Source of the DNA: Hypoxylon rubiginosum
Lineage: Eukaryota > Ascomycota > Sordariomycetes > Xylariales > Hypoxylaceae
Length of the DNA stretch: 64,000 nt
NCBI GenBank assembly: GCA_902806565.1
Contig: CADCXA010000053.1
Span: forward strand, 1 to 64,000
Direction: 5' to 3'
In this document: positions 1-14,110 of the stretch, in pieces
How positions within the stretch are numbered: the stretch's first letter is position 1
Layout: every line of letters begins with the position of its first letter
Translations under genes and position numbers: made by a program
The notes under the pieces: generated by a model
Seen by the model: the letters and a program-made list of their open reading frames with translations, nothing else
Told to the model about the DNA's origin: nothing
The model's database searches: none

Positions 1-164
1 TAACTAAAGCTATTAATAAAACTAATAAAATAAAAAAAAACAGTAAAATATAGTAAGTTTAATAAATTATATGCAAATAATAATAAATTAATTTTATTAA
101 AAAATAAAAGCTTATAATAAAAAAAAATTTAATATATAAAAATATATACTTTTTTTTAATATAA

Positions 165-440
165 AAATAATATTATAACGTAAATTTAAATATTTATAAC
201 TTATATATATAATTTATATATAAACACCACCTTATTAATTTAAAAATTAAAATTAAAACCAAAATATATATAATATTTTAAATAAATATATATTAATAAA
301 AAATAAGTTATTTTAAAATAATTATATATATAACTTATAAATTTTTTCTTTTTTTAATCTTTTATATTTAAATACGCTTATTTATTTTTAAACAACTAAA
401 CTTAGTTTTTTTATTTATTTAAACAATATATAATAATAAT
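165..440 (+). repeat. Inverted repeat, left copy (family A)
   Basis: About 260 bp that match, in reverse complement, positions about 13672-13940 with only scattered C/T and G/A differences. Shared landmarks are the AATTTAAATATTTATAACTT stretch near 184, the run of AATTAAAATT near 240-260, and AAATACGCTTATTTATTT near 370 (AAATACGTTTATTTATTT in the other copy). The differences are the transition type RIP creates. A third, partial copy in the same orientation lies at about 3040-3210, and a short reversed piece at about 3345-3410. Confidence 0.8.
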
Positions 441-3039
441 TTATTAATTTTATATTATTAAGTTTTATATTAATTAATAATTAATATTATTAAAAAATTT
501 TAATTATGTAAAATTTTTAATTAAAGTTATATTTTTTTATATATATTTTTAAATTAATAATTAAAAAATTAAAATTAAAAATAAAAACTTAAATAACTAA
601 TAATAAATAATAAAATTTATTAAAATAAATATATTTAATTATAAAATTAAATAAATTTAATTAATTAAATAAATATAATAAAAATCTTAATTTTTTATTA
701 TTTAATTTAAATATAATATAAAGTTAATATAATATAAAAATATATAATAAAAAATTTACTAAGAACTTTTTATAATAATTTTTTTAAAACTTATAATAAT
801 AATATTTTTTAAATAAAAAAAATATTAAAAACTTTTTTTTTCATTTAATTTTTTTTTTAAAATAATAAATAAATATATAATTATTAAATAATATATATTT
901 TTTATTTATTATTTAAAAAACTAATTACTTTATTTTAATTATTAAAAAATAAAAACTTTAATTAAATTTTAATATTAAATATTTTTATAAAAACAATATT
1001 TAAATATATTAAAATTAAAATAATTATTAAAGATTTTTAATTTATTAAATAACTTATAATATTATTTAAATTAATATATAATTTTATATTTAAAATAAAT
1101 TTAATAAAATTATAATTTATAATAATTAATATAATTAAAAACGTTAAAAATAACTTTTTAAATAATAATTTATTTAAATTTTTAAAAAGTTTTTTAAAGT
1201 TTAAACTTATAAAAAGAATTTTAAAATTTTTTTAAAAAAGATTTTATTATTATAATTAATTTTTATAAAACTATATAAAAAAATAAAATTTAATATTTTT
1301 AAAAAAATAAAATTAACTTTAAAAAATAATATAAATATTAATTAAATAAATTTAATTTAATAAGTTAAATATAAATAAAAATTATTAATATAACTTAATA
1401 AAAACATAATATAAATAAAAATAAATAAAATAAATATAAAATATATAAACTTAAAAAAATATAACTTTAAAATATAAATTTTAAGTTATATATTAAAATA
1501 TATTTATATATAATTAATATGTTATTATTTTAAACTTTAATAAATTATTTTATTATATATTATTTTTCCACTTTTTTAAGTTAACTTTTTTATTTTTTTT
1601 TACACTTTTTTTAAAATATATTAATTATTTATATTAATTAATAAATAAGTAATTAATATATAAAAAATTATAATAAATAAATTATAATTTATTAATTTTT
1701 ATAATTAAATAAATTAAAATTAATATATTATTTTAATTAATATAAATTATAAATTATTTAAAATTAAAAAAACAATTTATAAAAAAAAATATTTTATATT
1801 AATTAAAAATTTTTTTTTTAATAATTTTATAATATTAAATAATAAAAACAAAGTTATAATATAATTTTTAAAAAAAAGTTTTAAAATAAATAAATTAATT
1901 TAATATAAAAAAATAAATAAAAGGTTTTTTTTAAATAAATTTAAATTAAAATAAAATTTTATTTAAATTTTAAAAAAAGTTATAATAAAATATAATATTT
2001 AATATTTTATAAAAAGTTATATAATTATTTTATAATTAAATTTTTTTTAAGTTTTTTTTAAAATAATTTATAAAAATTTTTATATAATTAAATAATTATA
2101 TATTATAAAAAAATATATTTTTTTATAAATTATTTTAAATATATTATTTAAAATATTATTTAAATTATTTTTTAAATTAAATATAATTTAAAATAAATAA
2201 TAATATAATTATTATTTAAATTAAAAATAAATTTTATTATTTATATTTTATAAAATTATTATTAAGCTTTTATTTATATTTTAATAAAAAAGTTAAAAAC
2301 TTTATATTACGGTTTAATTTATAGTTAAAATATTAATTTAACTTTTATATATAATAATTAATCTTTTTTTAATTAGTTTATAATTTAAATTATTTAATTT
2401 TTTTAAATATAAGTTTTTTATTAATATAAATATTAACTTAATATAAATCTAATTAATTAAATTATAAACGTTTAAATTATATTTATTTTATAAAATATAA
2501 CTGGTAGTTTAAATTATATAATTTTTTTTAAATATACTTTTATTTTTAAATATAAATAATTTTATAATTATATATTATAAAATATTATAATAAAATAAAA
2601 TTAATTTATATAAAAATAAGTTTTTAAATAAATTTAATTTATAATTTATTAAGATTAAATTAATTAAAATATTTAGTTATATAAAAAATATGGTATTTTA
2701 AATTTTAATGTTAAAAAACGTTAAGGGGTGTTATATATTATATATTTTAACGTTAAATTTTAATTATAAATAATTTAATAATAATATATTATATATAATT
2801 AAAACCGATATTATTAAATTTAAAATTAAATTAGTTTTTAAATAATATTAAATATATAATTATATAAACTTATTTAATAAAATTATTAAAATATATTTAC
2901 TTTTAAATTTAAATGTTATTAAACGTAAAATTTTTAGTTTTTATATTAAAATATAAATAAAAACCTAATAATAATTTTATAAAATATAAATAATAAAACT
3001 CTTAAAAATTACTAATATAAAAATAAAGTTTTATTATAA

Positions 3040-3210
3040 TATATAAATATTATTTTATTAATTTAAAAATTAAAATTAAAATTAAAATATATATAATATT
3101 TTAAATAAATATATATTAATAAAAAATAAATTATTTAAAAATAATTATATATATAATTTATAAAAAGTTTTTATTTTTATTTTTTATATTTAAAATATTT
3201 TATAAAAAAA
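3040..3210 (+). repeat. Partial copy of repeat family A
   Basis: This stretch repeats about 165 bp of the left inverted repeat (positions about 225-375) in the same orientation, with a few transitions. It lies about 400 bp upstream of the Copia 5' LTR, so family A is present at least three times in the block. It may be the end of an older element that was interrupted by later insertions. Confidence 0.7.
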
Positions 3211-3602
3211 TATATTTTTTTATAATATATAATTATTTAATTATATAAAAAACTTTATAAATTTTTTTAAAAAAAAATAAAAAAAGTTTTTTAATTATAA
3301 AATAATTACGTTAATTTTTATAAAATATTAATTATTATATTTTATAATAATATAAATTATATATATAAATTATAAATATTTAAATTTATATTATAATAAT
3401 AATTAAAAAAAATTTATTTATTTAAATAATAAATTTTTATAAAAAAATTTTAATATAATAATTTTTATAAATTTAAATATAATTTTTATAAATATAAAAA
3501 CTTTTATATTAAAATAATATAATAAAACTTTAAACCTTTTTTTATATATATAAATTATAATATTTTTAAATTATTATTTTTTAATTTAATTTATTTATTT
3601 TA

Positions 3603-3822
3603 TTATTATTAAAAATATAATTACTTATAAATAACTTATATGTTATTACGTGCACGTAGTTATATATATATAACTAATTTTATATATATTTTTCTTGTTT
3701 ATTATTTCTAGTAAACTTATTTTTTTTCTAGTAATTAATTAAGTTTTATTAGTTTATTTTTATATTTTATTTTATTTATATTATATATTATTTATTTACT
3801 AGTAAATATTTTATTTTTTTAA
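3603..3822 (+). repeat. 5' LTR of the Copia element
   Basis: Matches the copy at 10954-11170 over its whole length. The best-preserved segment runs from about 3738 (AATTAATTAAGTTTTATTAG) to the TTTACTAGTAAATATTTT near 3796-3812. The differences are almost all C-to-T or G-to-A, for example ACGTGCACGT here against ATATATATAT in the other copy. Confidence 0.85.
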
Positions 3823-6800
3823 TATTAATTAATAATTAATTAATAAGTTAATTATAAAATAACTAAAAATTCATTAAAAAAAATATTTATTATATTAATA
3901 GTATTTTTTTAAACTAATTATTTTATAATTCTTAGAATATTTAAATAAAAAAAAATAAGTATTTTTATAATTTATATGTTTATTTTAAGTTAATAATAAA
4001 TTTATTTATTATTAAATATAATTTTATTATAAATATAAATTACTTATATTATTTTAAAAATCTTAAGGTTTTTTTATATATATTAATTTATATATAATAA
4101 TAAATTAATAAATTTACATTTATTATATATAAAAAGTTTTTTTTATTTTATTAAAAATAATTAAAATTTAAAATTAAACTAATAAATATTAATTTAACAT
4201 AAAAATTTTTTATTACACTTATTTTTTTTTTATTATTTATTTTAATTTTTTTTTTAATTTTTTAATTAAACATTTTTTTTTATATTTTTTAACCTTTTTT
4301 AAATAACTTATAATCTAATAAATTAAATTTTAACCGGATTTAACGGCGCTTTATAAATCTTAAAATCTACGCTTTATAATTTTATAAACCCTTTTTTTAA
4401 ATTTAATTCACCTTAAAATTATATTTATTTTTTTTATATATTAAAATAAACATTTATTTTTATATTAAATACTTTTTATTTAAATATAAAAAATATTTTT
4501 TATATTATTTTTTTATTATTTTTTTAACTATATTTTAATTTTTTATTTAACGTATAAAGTTATATTATAATAATAAAAAAGTAAAAACATTATATTAATA
4601 AAAAATTTAAAAATAATAAGTTTAATTTTTTTAATATTAAAAACTTAAATTTTAAAATTATTAATATATATATTATTAAATATTTTTAAGTTTATTTTAT
4701 TTGTTTTTATAATATATAATTTTTATAAAACTTTTAAAATAATTTTTAAAATTAAATTATAAAACATTTTATAAAAATAACTTAATATTTTTATAAAATA
4801 ATAATCGATTATTTATATTATAACGAAGTTTATATTAATAAAACTAATTAAATAAATATTTAATAACTTATATTATTATTTAATATAAAAAAACTTTTAA
4901 TATTTTTTAAAAAAAAAGTTAAAGAACTAGTTAATTATAAACCCGAGATATTTTATTTTATAAGTAATTTTCTTTTTAATAAAAACATTTAAAAGAAAAT
5001 TATTAAAATAATTTTATAAAATCCCGCTTTATTTTTATAATTATTATAAACTTTAATAAAACCCCAGTTAATTTTTTAATAAATAATATTTTAAATAAAC
5101 TTTTAAATTTTATAAAGTTTTATTTAATAACTATTTATTTTTTAACTAATATAATAAAAAACTTTTTAACTTATTTTTAAATAAAAACTATATATAATAT
5201 AATAATAAAAACTAGCTTTTTAAATATAACTATAAAAACTGGTTTTTTAAATATAACTATAAGAAATAACTTTTTAAATTATAATTATATTATTAATAAT
5301 ATTTATTTTTATAACTAAAAGAAGTTTTAATATAAATAACCATATAACTTTATTTTTATTTAAATAAAACTATAAATAAAAATTAATTTAAAAACTTATT
5401 TTATATTTATAATTTAAAATATTAATTCTTAGTATATTATTTTTACTGTTAAAATAATAATAATTAAGTTTTTAACTATTAAATTAATTATAATATTTTT
5501 AATAGTTATATTAATAAAGTTTTTTTTTATAACCGTTATATTATAATATATTATTATTTATATAAATATTTATTAACTTTATTAAAATATATTAAAATAA
5601 TAATTTTAAATTTAATAATAAAAAATATAATATTTTTAATAAAAAGTTAAAAATTTTTAAGGATTTTTATTAAAAAACCGGCGTTAATTTTAATTTATAT
5701 TAAAAAGTATTTTTAATAATATTAAAAAGCCACGCGTTATAATTTTATTTTAATTATTTTATTAAAAAAAAACTTAAATTTAAAAATATAATCGTTTAAA
5801 TAAAAAACTTTTTCTATATAAATAAAAATTAGTAAATATATATAATTAAATAAAAAACCATTATAATTTATATAGTTATAAAAAAAAATTTAAATAAAAA
5901 CTTATTTAAATATATTAATAAACTTATTAAATAAATTTAAAAAGTTTATAAAAAACTTTTTATTAATTATCTTAAAAATATTAACTTTAAAAAAAATATA
6001 ATTAACGTTATATAAAAGCACTTAACATTTATTATAATAATTTTTTAATTTTTATTTACTTTTAAAAATATTTATTTTAACTTTTATAATATAGTTAAAA
6101 TTATATATTAAAATATAAAAGCGAGAATAAAAACTTAATATTATATTATAAATAAAATAAATAACTAATATTAAGTTAATTATATATATTATAATAATAA
6201 TAATAATAATAAGTAAAATAAATTTTATTTAAGCGGTAATAAATATAAAAAATAATATTATAATAATTAATAAAATAAAAATAATAAAAAGTGCTTTATA
6301 TATAATAAATTAAAATATTAATCTATAAAATATTTTTTTAAAAAATAAAAAACTAAATAATTAAACTAAAAACAATTTATATAAAAATATAACTATAAAA
6401 ATTTAAATAATATATTTAAATTATTTCTAATTAATTATAAAAGCTTTAATATTTAATATTATTAAAATAATAAAAACAAAAAAAATAAATATAACATATA
6501 GTTTTAATAATAAAATAATAAAAATAATTTATATAATAAATTTAATAAATCTTTTTTATTTATATAATTTTTTATTAATTATAATAATATAAATAATAAG
6601 TATATTATAAATATTTTAACTAATTAAATATTTATTTATATATTTATTTAACTTAATTTTCTTTATATAATATTAAAATATATTTTAATAAAAATATTTT
6701 TTATATTAATTAATAATATTTTAATTAATTTTCTAACTTTATTTTATTTAAAAAATTAATATATTTATTAATTTTAAGGTATTTTATTTAATATTAAAGT

Positions 6801-7179
6801 AATAAAAATGTTTATAAGCGGTAAATTATAATTAAAAGTTTTATAATAAATATATTTTTATATTATATTAAATATAATTATAATTAAACGTTATATAATT
6901 TATTTTAATAATAACTTAAAATAATAAAATTTAAAAACTATTAAAATTATAACTTTATTTAAAATAATCTTATTTTAAATAATATTATTAAATATATTTT
7001 TCTTATTATATTTTAAAAATATAGATTATTTTAACGTATTTTTTAATAATATAAAAAATATATTAATTTATTAAAATAAAATATATTTTATTACTTAAAA
7101 ATAAAAATATCTTTAGTTTTTTTTAAATAATTAAAAACATGTTATTATATATTATTATTTTATTAAAGTTAAATTATAA

Positions 7180-9900
7180 TAAATCCACCGATATTTTAAC
7201 TATTTTATAATTAATTAACTTTTATATATTTTTATTAAAATAAATTATAAAAATATAAATTTAAATATTTTTAAAAAAATTAATAAATATTATTATTAAT
7301 ATTAATTATATAAAAGTATTTTTAAGCGATTTAAATTTATAATAAAAAATAATATAAATTTTAATTATAATATTTATATTAATATAATATATATTAATAA
7401 TAAATTAATATTTTATATAATTAATAAAATAATTATATTTTAAGTTGTTAAGTTTTTTATTAATATAATAATAAAATATATTTAAAATATTTTTTAAATA
7501 ATATAAATTAATAATTATTTTAAATTATTTAATAAATTAGTTTATAATATTAATATTAACTTCGTTATAAATAAATTTAATATTAATATAAAAGCTTTTT
7601 TTATTTTAATTAAAAAAGTTTTTATAAAAATATATAATTTAATTAAAAAATTAAAATAATATTATAAACCATTATAATATATATATAAAATTATTTTTAA
7701 AAACTTTTAAAAAATTTAAATTAATATATTATATATTTTATAAATAACTATTAAAACAGTTAATAATATAATAAAATTTAATAAACTAGTTTTAATATTA
7801 TTTATATTTAATATATATTTATAAATAATTAAAAACTTTTTACCGATATTTTTTTTATTAATAAAAATTATAGTAATTAAAAAAGTAATGTTTAAAATTT
7901 ATAAACTAAAAGTAAAATAATAAATAATAAAAGCTTTTAATATATATAATAATTTAAATACTTTTAATATTTTAAATCTTTTTTTATAATTAAAAATATA
8001 TATTTACTAGGAAAAAAAAAGCTAAATAAAACCTTATAAATTACTAATATAAAATAATAAAACTTATATTATTAAAATTAATAATAAACTTATTAAATTT
8101 AAAACCACCGTTATAAAACCATATTATTAAAATAAAATAACATATATTTTAAATAATAATAATTCCGAATTTAAACTTAAAAATAAACTAAATAAATATA
8201 TATTTAAATTTAATTTATTAAAAAAAAATTAAAAACAACTTTTTAATAATAAAAATAAGCTTAAAACTATAAAAATTATTAACACTTATATTATATATAT
8301 ATCTTATAAAAAAAAACAAAATTAATAACTGTTATTTTAATTATATAAAAATAATAAAATCATTATATTTAAATAATTTTTTAAAATATTAAACGTTTAA
8401 AAAATTAAAAAACTTATTAATTAAAATATATTTTTATTTAAAAAATATAATTTTAAAAAATATAACATTTATTTATTTAAATTTAAAATAATATAAAAAG
8501 TTAAAAAATAAACTATAAATAATTTATATAAAAAATCCAAGCTTATTATTTAAAATTATAATAATAAAAATAAATTAATAATTTTAACGTAGTTTTTAAT
8601 AATATAATAATTAAACTAATAAATTATTATAATATTTATATTATTATTAATTTAAAAAAAATTAGTTATATTATTATAAAATATAATTTAAACTTATATA
8701 TAATTAAATATATTTTTAAATAAAAAAATACTAGTTAAACTCCTAGTAAAAATATTATAAAAATACCACAAAAATATAATTATAATTATTATTAAACTTT
8801 TATATAAATTTATAAAAACTAGAATATATTAATAAACTATATATTTTAAATATTATTATAAAAAGCTTAATATAAAAACCTTAATTTATAATTTATATTT
8901 ATTAATAATAAAATTAATAGAATATTTTAATTTTATTATTATATAAATAAATAATATTTTAAATATTTTTAATATAACATTTAATAAAACTAAAAAAAAT
9001 AAACTATAAAAAGTTAATTTTTAAATTAAATTAAAAATATATTTTATAATAAAAAAATTAATAACTTTTAATAATTATATACTATTAATAAAAAAAAATA
9101 ATAGTTTATATTTATATTAAAAAAAAAACAAAAAAAAAATTATATTTATTTAATTTAATATTAATAATATTATATAATAATATATATAAAAAAAAAATAT
9201 AATATATATATCGCTTTAATTTACTAGCCGAAAGTTATATTTAATATATTTAAAATAATATAATATATAAAACTAGGTAAAAATAAAATTAATAAACTTA
9301 ATTAAAAATTATAATAATAATATAAAAACCTTTAATAAAAACTTTATTATATCGCTTTAATATTATTAATTTTTAAGATTTTTATATATATCGATAACGT
9401 ATTTATAAATAATAAAAACTTAAGTTTTTAACTTAAATTTATAATTTTTTTTATAAATAAAACTATTTTTAATAAGTTTTTTATTATAAAAAAAAACTTA
9501 ATTTATTAAAATTTTATAAAATATAAATATATTATAAAAAGCGTTTTAATAAATAAAATTTATATAATAATCTATAAAATTAATATAAATATTATAATTA
9601 ATATAATAATTACCGTGATTTTTAAATAAATTAATATAATAATTATTTTACTTTTTAAAAACTATAAGATATTTATAATGTTTATAATTATTTATATTAA
9701 CTTATTTTTTTTATATAAATATTTTATTAAATTTAAAACAATAAAAAAAAATTTAATAATTAATATTATATTATTACGATAAAATTATAAAAAATAATAA
9801 ATTATTAAGATTTAAAAAATTTATAATAAAAATAACTTAGTTAATATAATAACTAAATTTAATTTTAATAAAATATTAAAAATATTTATTAATATTAATT
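7180..9900 (+). pseudogene. Remnant of Copia pol: integrase, reverse transcriptase, RNase H
   Basis: Short matches survive. At 8006-8122 (one frame) the translation contains KPYKLL, TYIIKI and FKTTVIKPYY, the typical end of the integrase region of a common fungal Copia family. Just upstream, about 7660-7830, are YKP and ITIKTVNN. At 9064-9117 (another frame) there is a TFNNYILLIKKNNSLYLY segment typical of the region after the reverse transcriptase catalytic core. At 9384-9430 (third frame) FIYIDNVFINNKNLS resembles the first RNase H strand with its catalytic Asp. Stop codons at former Trp and Gln positions fit RIP (TGG to TAG/TAA, CAA to TAA). The assignment rests on remembered family motifs, not on a database search. 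Confidence 0.7.
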
Positions 9901-10953
9901 ATTTTATTATAAAATTATAAAGTTAAATTAAAAAAAATTAAAAATATATATTTAAATATAATTATAATAAATTTAATTAAATAAAAAGAAACATTAATAA
10001 AAAAACTTTAAATATTTAATATATATTTTTTTATTATAAATTAAATAATAATAAAAATAATAAAAAACTAAAAAAATTAATAAATAATTTATTATTAAAT
10101 TAATTTTAAAATATAAATTAATTATAAAAATAAAAACAAATAAAATTTTTTTAAAAAAAATATATTAATATTAAAAATTTATTTAAAAAAAACAATATAT
10201 TTTAAAAAACTATTAAAAAAACTGTTATATAATTTTATAAAAATAACAAATTTTTATAATAATATTTTTTAACTTAATATAAATTTTTTTAATAGTATTT
10301 ATTAAATAATTTTTATAGTTTTTTATAATTTTATAGTATTAATAAATAATATATATTTTATTTATATTATTTTTATTTTTAATTTTTTACAAGTATTATT
10401 TTAGACTTTTTTAAGTATTTTTAACGATATTTTAAAAAACGTTAATATATTAAAATATATAAAAAAAAAAAAAAAAAAAAAAATTTAATCTAAAAAATAT
10501 TTACTAAATAAAACCTTAGATTTTTAAGTTAAGTTTTAATAGCTACCTTAATAATATAAATATAATAAAATAATATATTAAAATACGTTTTTTAATTTTA
10601 AATATATTATTAATATTTAATTAAAGTTATTATAAAAAATTAAATATAAATTAATATTTAATATAAAAACACTTATAATTTATTTTTTAATAATAAAAAT
10701 TAAAATTATTATTAAATTTTTAATTTACGATATTATAATAATATTATTAATATAAAACAGCTTGTTTTATAAAAATTATTTATTTAAAAAATATAATATA
10801 AAGGATATTAAAAAAAATAATTCTAAAAAAAAACTTAAATTAATAATAAAAAATAAATAATAAAAAATCACGTTATATTTATAATTATAATATAAATTTT
10901 TATAAAACATATAATAATAAATAACATATAATGACGTAATAAAAAAAAATTTA

Positions 10954-11170
10954 TTAATATTAAAAATATAATTATTTATAAATAATTTATATGTTATTAT
11001 ATATATATAATTATATATATATAATTAATTTTATATATATTTTTTTTATTTATTATTTTTAATAACATTTTTTTTTTAATAATTAATTAAGTTTTATTAG
11101 TTTATTTTTATATTTTATTTTACTTATATTATATATTATTTATTTACTAGTAAATATTTTGTTTTTTTAA
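10954..11170 (+). repeat. 3' LTR of the Copia element
   Basis: Second copy of the 3603-3822 repeat. The spacing between copies is constant to within 3 bases over 200 bp. This copy has lost more C and G than the 5' copy. Confidence 0.85.
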
Positions 11171-11520
11171 TAATTATAAAATTCTTTTAATTTTATAATT
11201 TTATATATATTATTAAAAAAGAATTAATATTATAAAAAATTTAAAATTTTAATTAATTTAAATTTTATATATATTATTTTATATAATAATTTTATTTATA
11301 TTATTTTATATATATAATTTTATAATATAATAAAATTTTAATTTTATAATAATTATAATTATTATTTATTTTTAAAATTTAATTTAAAAAAAATAAAATT
11401 TTAATATATTTTAAAAAAATATATAAAAATTTTTTTTTTTAAAATATAATTAAATAATTTATTAAAATTTAAAATAATAATATATTAATTATATATAAGT
11501 ATATTTTAATATTATTACAG

Positions 11521-11713
11521 TTTATATATAAAAAAGCGTATATAATAAAAAGTAAAAAATTAAAAACATAAAAATAATTAAAATAATTAATTAAATATAT
11601 ATTTAAAAGTTAAATTTATTATATATAATAATAAATATATAATTAAAAATTATAGTTTATTTAATTAAAATATAAAATTTATTTAATAAAATTATAAATT
11701 TAAAACTTTAATA
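11521..11713. repeat. Direct repeat, left copy (family B)
   Basis: A 193-bp stretch repeated at 13069-13261 with a constant offset of 1548 bases and no indels. The shared core is AAAATAATTAAAATAATTAA followed by AAATATATATTTAAAA. Two flanking copies of 193 bp around a 1.35-kb interior suggest a short non-autonomous LTR-type element or a tandem duplication. I recognise no coding trace inside. Confidence 0.75.
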
Positions 11714-13068
11714 TTTTCTTTTTATTTAATAATATTTAAACTTATTTTAATAATTTTTTTTATAAGATTTATTATTTAATAAAAAGTAAAATAAGGTAAA
11801 TAAAAATTATAATTTTATTTATTAATTTAAAAATTAAAGTTTTAAGTTTAAAAATAATAATAAAATAAAGTTAATTTAAAAGTTATTATAAAATAATATA
11901 TTTTATAATTTTAATATATTTAAATAAAATATATATATATTATTATATAAGTTTATTAAATTAAATATTATTAAAGTTATATATATTTATATTAAATTAT
12001 TTTTAAGTTATTAATAATTTAATTTTAAACTTTTTTATTAAAATAATTAAATAAATATTTAAATTTATTTTAATTTTTAAATTTTTTTTTAAAAAAAGTT
12101 ATTAAGTTTATTAAATTAAAATTAATTTATATAATAATTTATATAAGTTATTTAAAACTTTTCTTTTACGTATATTTAAGTTTTTAATTTATTTAATTAA
12201 ATTTTTTTTTATAAATTAATATTATTATAATAATAAAATTTTTTAAAAATAAATATTTTATTTTTATTAGTTTTATTAATTAGTAAGTTTAATTAAAATA
12301 AACTAATATTTATAATTTTATTTATAAATTTATTATTAATTAATATTTTAATTATTTTATTAAAAAATAATTATAAATTTATTAACGTTTTAATTAATTT
12401 AATAGATTTTTAATTTATAGATTTTTAAATGTTTTTTATAATAAATTTAAAAATTAATTTAATAGTTTAATTAATTTTTAAGGTTTTTTTAATTTTTAAG
12501 TTTTTAAGTTTATTAAAATTACCGGTGTTATTATTAATAAAATTTATTATTATTTATAAAATATTATTAAAATTGTTTTTATTTTAATTTTATTTAAAAA
12601 AATATAAATTATTATATTTATTAAAAAAAATTTTTATAAGTATTAAATTTTTTTTTTTTTAAATATTAAAGTAATAAAAGTTTTAATATTAATTTATATA
12701 ATTTAATTAATTTTAATAAGTTTTTTTTTAGTTATTTAAATATAAATTTATTAAATAAAATAAAAAAATTTCACGTTTATTTAAATAAATTAATAAAATA
12801 TAAATATTAATAAGTTTAATAAAAAAATTAATATATTTATAAAATTAATTATTATATTTAATATAAATATTATAAAAAAAAATAAAAAGAAATAAATTAA
12901 TTTAAAGCTTTTTAAAATAATATAAATAATATAAATAATAATTAATAAAAAAATTATTAATTTTATTTTTTATATATAAAATAATTTATATAATATAAGT
13001 TATAATAAATAATTATTTATATATAAAATAAGTAAGTTAAATTTAATAATAAATATTAAATATTATAA

Positions 13069-13261
13069 TTTATATATAAAAAAATATATATAATAAAAAA
13101 TAAAAAACTAAAAATATAAAAATAATTAAAATAATTAATTAAATATATATTTAAAAACTAAGTTTATTATATATAATAATAAATATATAATTAAAAATTA
13201 TAACTTATTTAATTAAAATATAAAGTTTATTTAATAAAATTATAAATTTAAAATTTTAATA
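13069..13261. repeat. Direct repeat, right copy (family B)
   Basis: Right-hand partner of 11521-11713, differing at scattered transition sites. It is followed at once by the TTTTTA-rich low-complexity tract. Confidence 0.75.
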
Positions 13262-13299
13262 AATATATAATTTAAAATTTATATTTTATAATTTTATTA

Positions 13300-13560
13300 T
13301 TTAAAATTTATTTATTTTATATTTATTTTATTTATTTTATTTTTTTTATTTATTTTTATTTATTTTTAATTTTTTTTATTTATTTTTATTTATTTATTTT
13401 TATTTTTATTTATTTTTATTTATTTTTATTTATTTTTATTTATTTTTATTTATTTTTATTTATTTTTATTTTTATTTTATTTTTATTTTTATTTTTATTT
13501 TATTTATATTTTATTTATATTTTATTTATATTTTTTTATATTTTTTTATATTATTTTTTT
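13300..13560. repeat. (TTTTTATTTA)n low-complexity tract
   Basis: Strongly strand-asymmetric tract of TATTT and TATTTTT units with hardly any other sequence. It looks like a microsatellite expanded inside the heterochromatin rather than part of a transposon reading frame. Confidence 0.85.
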
Positions 13561-13671
13561 ATTAAATTATATTAAATTTATTTAATATTTAAATTTAAAA
13601 TTATTTTATTTTATTTTATATAAATAAAATTTTAATTTATATAAAAATATTTATTTTTATTTTTTTTAAAT

Positions 13672-13940
13672 ATTATTATATATTATTTAAATAAATAAAA
13701 AAGTTAAATTTAATTATTTAAAAATAAATAAACGTATTTAAATATAAAAAACTAAAAAAAAAAAAAATCTATAAATTATATATATAATTATTTTAAAATA
13801 ATTTATTTTTTATTAATATATATTTATTTAAAATATTATATATATTTTAATTTTAATTTTAATTTTTAAATTAATAAAATAACGTTTATATATAAATTAT
13901 ATATATAAGTTATAAATATTTAAATTTATATTATAATAAA
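13672..13940 (-). repeat. Inverted repeat, right copy (family A)
   Basis: Reverse complement of about 165-440. It lies about 170 bp inside the right edge of the AT-rich block while its partner lies about 165 bp from the left end of the window. Confidence 0.8.
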
Positions 13941-14110
13941 TATTATATAATATAATATTATAATATTATAAATATTTATAAAATATTTAAAATTAAAAAA
14001 ATATTTTTTAATTAAAAAGTTTTATAAGCTTGCACTTTTTTATTTATTTAAAAATACTTTGTATATTTATTTTATAAAACGGTTTAAGCTTTATTAAAAT
14101 AACCTAATCG

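Larger units (their letters stand above)
3603..11170 (+). mobile_element. Degenerate Ty1/Copia LTR retrotransposon, RIP-inactivated
   Basis: Two direct repeats of about 220 bp (3603-3822 and 10954-11170) bracket about 7.1 kb. Between them, plus-strand translations still resemble fungal Copia polyproteins: an integrase end about 7600-8125, reverse transcriptase about 8450-9200 and RNase H about 9370-9750. Integrase upstream of reverse transcriptase is the Copia order; Gypsy elements have the reverse. The three recognisable segments lie in three different frames and are full of stops, so the element is dead through point mutation and indels. The 3.8-6.3 kb part should hold gag and protease but I could not recognise them. 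Target-site duplications could not be identified in this composition. Confidence 0.8.
1..14110. repeat. AT-rich, RIP-mutated heterochromatic repeat block
   Basis: Almost every base is A or T for 14 kb, C and G are rare, and no open reading frame of useful length survives on either strand. The composition changes abruptly near 14110-14130. This is the expected product of repeat-induced point mutation (C-to-T changes on both strands of duplicated DNA) in Pezizomycotina. Several repeat families are still visible inside: an LTR pair, a second direct-repeat pair and inverted copies of a third repeat, listed separately. Whether the block is subtelomeric, pericentromeric or an interstitial island cannot be told; no telomere repeats are seen at position 1. 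Confidence 0.95.

Noticed and set aside
1..300. Telomere at the window start
   Set aside because: No TTAGGG/CCCTAA repeats; only AT-rich RIP DNA.
1..14110. Mitochondrial DNA or centromere
   Set aside because: No mitochondrial genes or readable frames are present and transposon traces explain the content; centromere identity would need CENP-A data.
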